Below the pieces are notes generated by a model. It had not been told where the DNA came from. It did not search any database and worked only from the letters and a program-made list of their open reading frames with translations. Positions 63,952 through 64,000 of a stretch of DNA of 64,000 nucleotides are shown piece after piece; position 1 is the first letter of the stretch, and each line of letters opens with the position of its first letter. Origin of the DNA: Eubacteriaceae bacterium (GTDB taxonomy: Bacteria > Bacillota > Clostridia > Lachnospirales > Lachnospiraceae); contig CAJTCR010000007.1 in assembly GCA_910574915.1 (NCBI GenBank), positions 62,001 through 126,000 of the forward strand. Direction: 5' to 3'. Made by a program: the position numbers and the translations under genes.

Positions 63952-64000
63952 ATGATAATATCTGTTTTTACTGAAAAATATAAAACAATCCAGAGAAAGT
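63952..64000 (+). CDS. Start of a gene cut by the window edge
   Basis: ATG at 63952 follows AAGGTGATG with suitable spacing and opens MIISVFTEKYKTIQRK before the window ends. It shares the AT-rich character of its upstream neighbour and probably belongs to the same unit. The function cannot be read from 16 codons. Confidence 0.5.
   Translation, partial: MIISVFTEKYKTIQRK

Overview
The window looks like a chromosomal segment from a gut-type Firmicute, most likely a Lachnospiraceae (class Clostridia). The basis is strong AGGAGG-type ribosome sites, ABC sugar-importer and PTS cassettes fused to glycoside-hydrolase genes, MurR/RpiR and AraC regulators, YesL-like proteins, hybrid histidine kinases, many chemoreceptors and moderately GC-rich coding DNA. 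The species cannot be named from the sequence alone. No rRNA, tRNA, CRISPR array, phage module or intact transposase was seen. All calls were made by eye, without database searches.

Layout. 1-360: a compact par-like type I toxin-antitoxin locus. 535-785: an orphan 60-codon gene with a large bidirectional terminator. 804-9966: two AraC regulators divergent from an ABC sugar importer, a membrane-anchored protein, a YesL-like protein and a GH36 alpha-galactosidase. 10137-11417: an unknown coiled-coil protein with a good promoter. 11471-12248: a graveyard of gene fragments. 12367-15847: XRE regulator plus ABC exporter. 16434-18830: flavodoxin, a nonsense-mutated holin-like toxin locus, a GH43 enzyme and a helical-bundle protein. 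19050-19997: lone type 2 argC. 20074-27510: a chemoreceptor, then an RpiR regulator with a lactose/cellobiose-type PTS (separate IIB, IIC and IIA), a GH1 phospho-glucosidase and a cytoplasmic GH5. 27698-32884: a sialic-acid/ManNAc catabolic operon (nanE, nanA, yhcH, ROK kinase, rpiR, nagA) on the minus strand, without a transporter. 33222-40273: two hybrid histidine kinases and a substrate-binding lipoprotein, without permeases. 40278-44012: a dense cluster of palindromic repeats surrounding an ECF sigma/DUF4179 operon. 44104-48202: GH3 and a class B sortase. 48527-53649: FtsX-type ABC transporter and OmpR-type two-component system. 53754-57195: two chemoreceptors. 57353-58282: M19 dipeptidase. 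58428-62733: tandem secreted GH43 arabinanases. 62764-64000: VanZ-like protein and an AT-rich right edge with a small unknown gene and a truncated one.

The genes describe a plant-glycan and host-glycan forager. Secreted GH43 enzymes cut arabinan outside the cell. ABC and PTS importers bring in alpha-galactosides and beta-glucosides. Cytoplasmic GH36, GH1, GH5, GH3 and GH43 finish digestion, and the nan/nag genes turn sialic acid into glucosamine-6-phosphate. Three chemoreceptors, two hybrid kinases and several one-component regulators do the sensing.

Two observations stand out. The first is the type I toxin-antitoxin locus at the left edge: it has opposing promoters, a shared terminator, an SD-sequestering hairpin and a direct repeat that lets the antisense RNA pair over the toxin start codon. 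The second is a dispersed family of roughly 300-base nested palindromes whose two arms change together from copy to copy, which means base pairing is being maintained by selection or by arm-to-arm correction.
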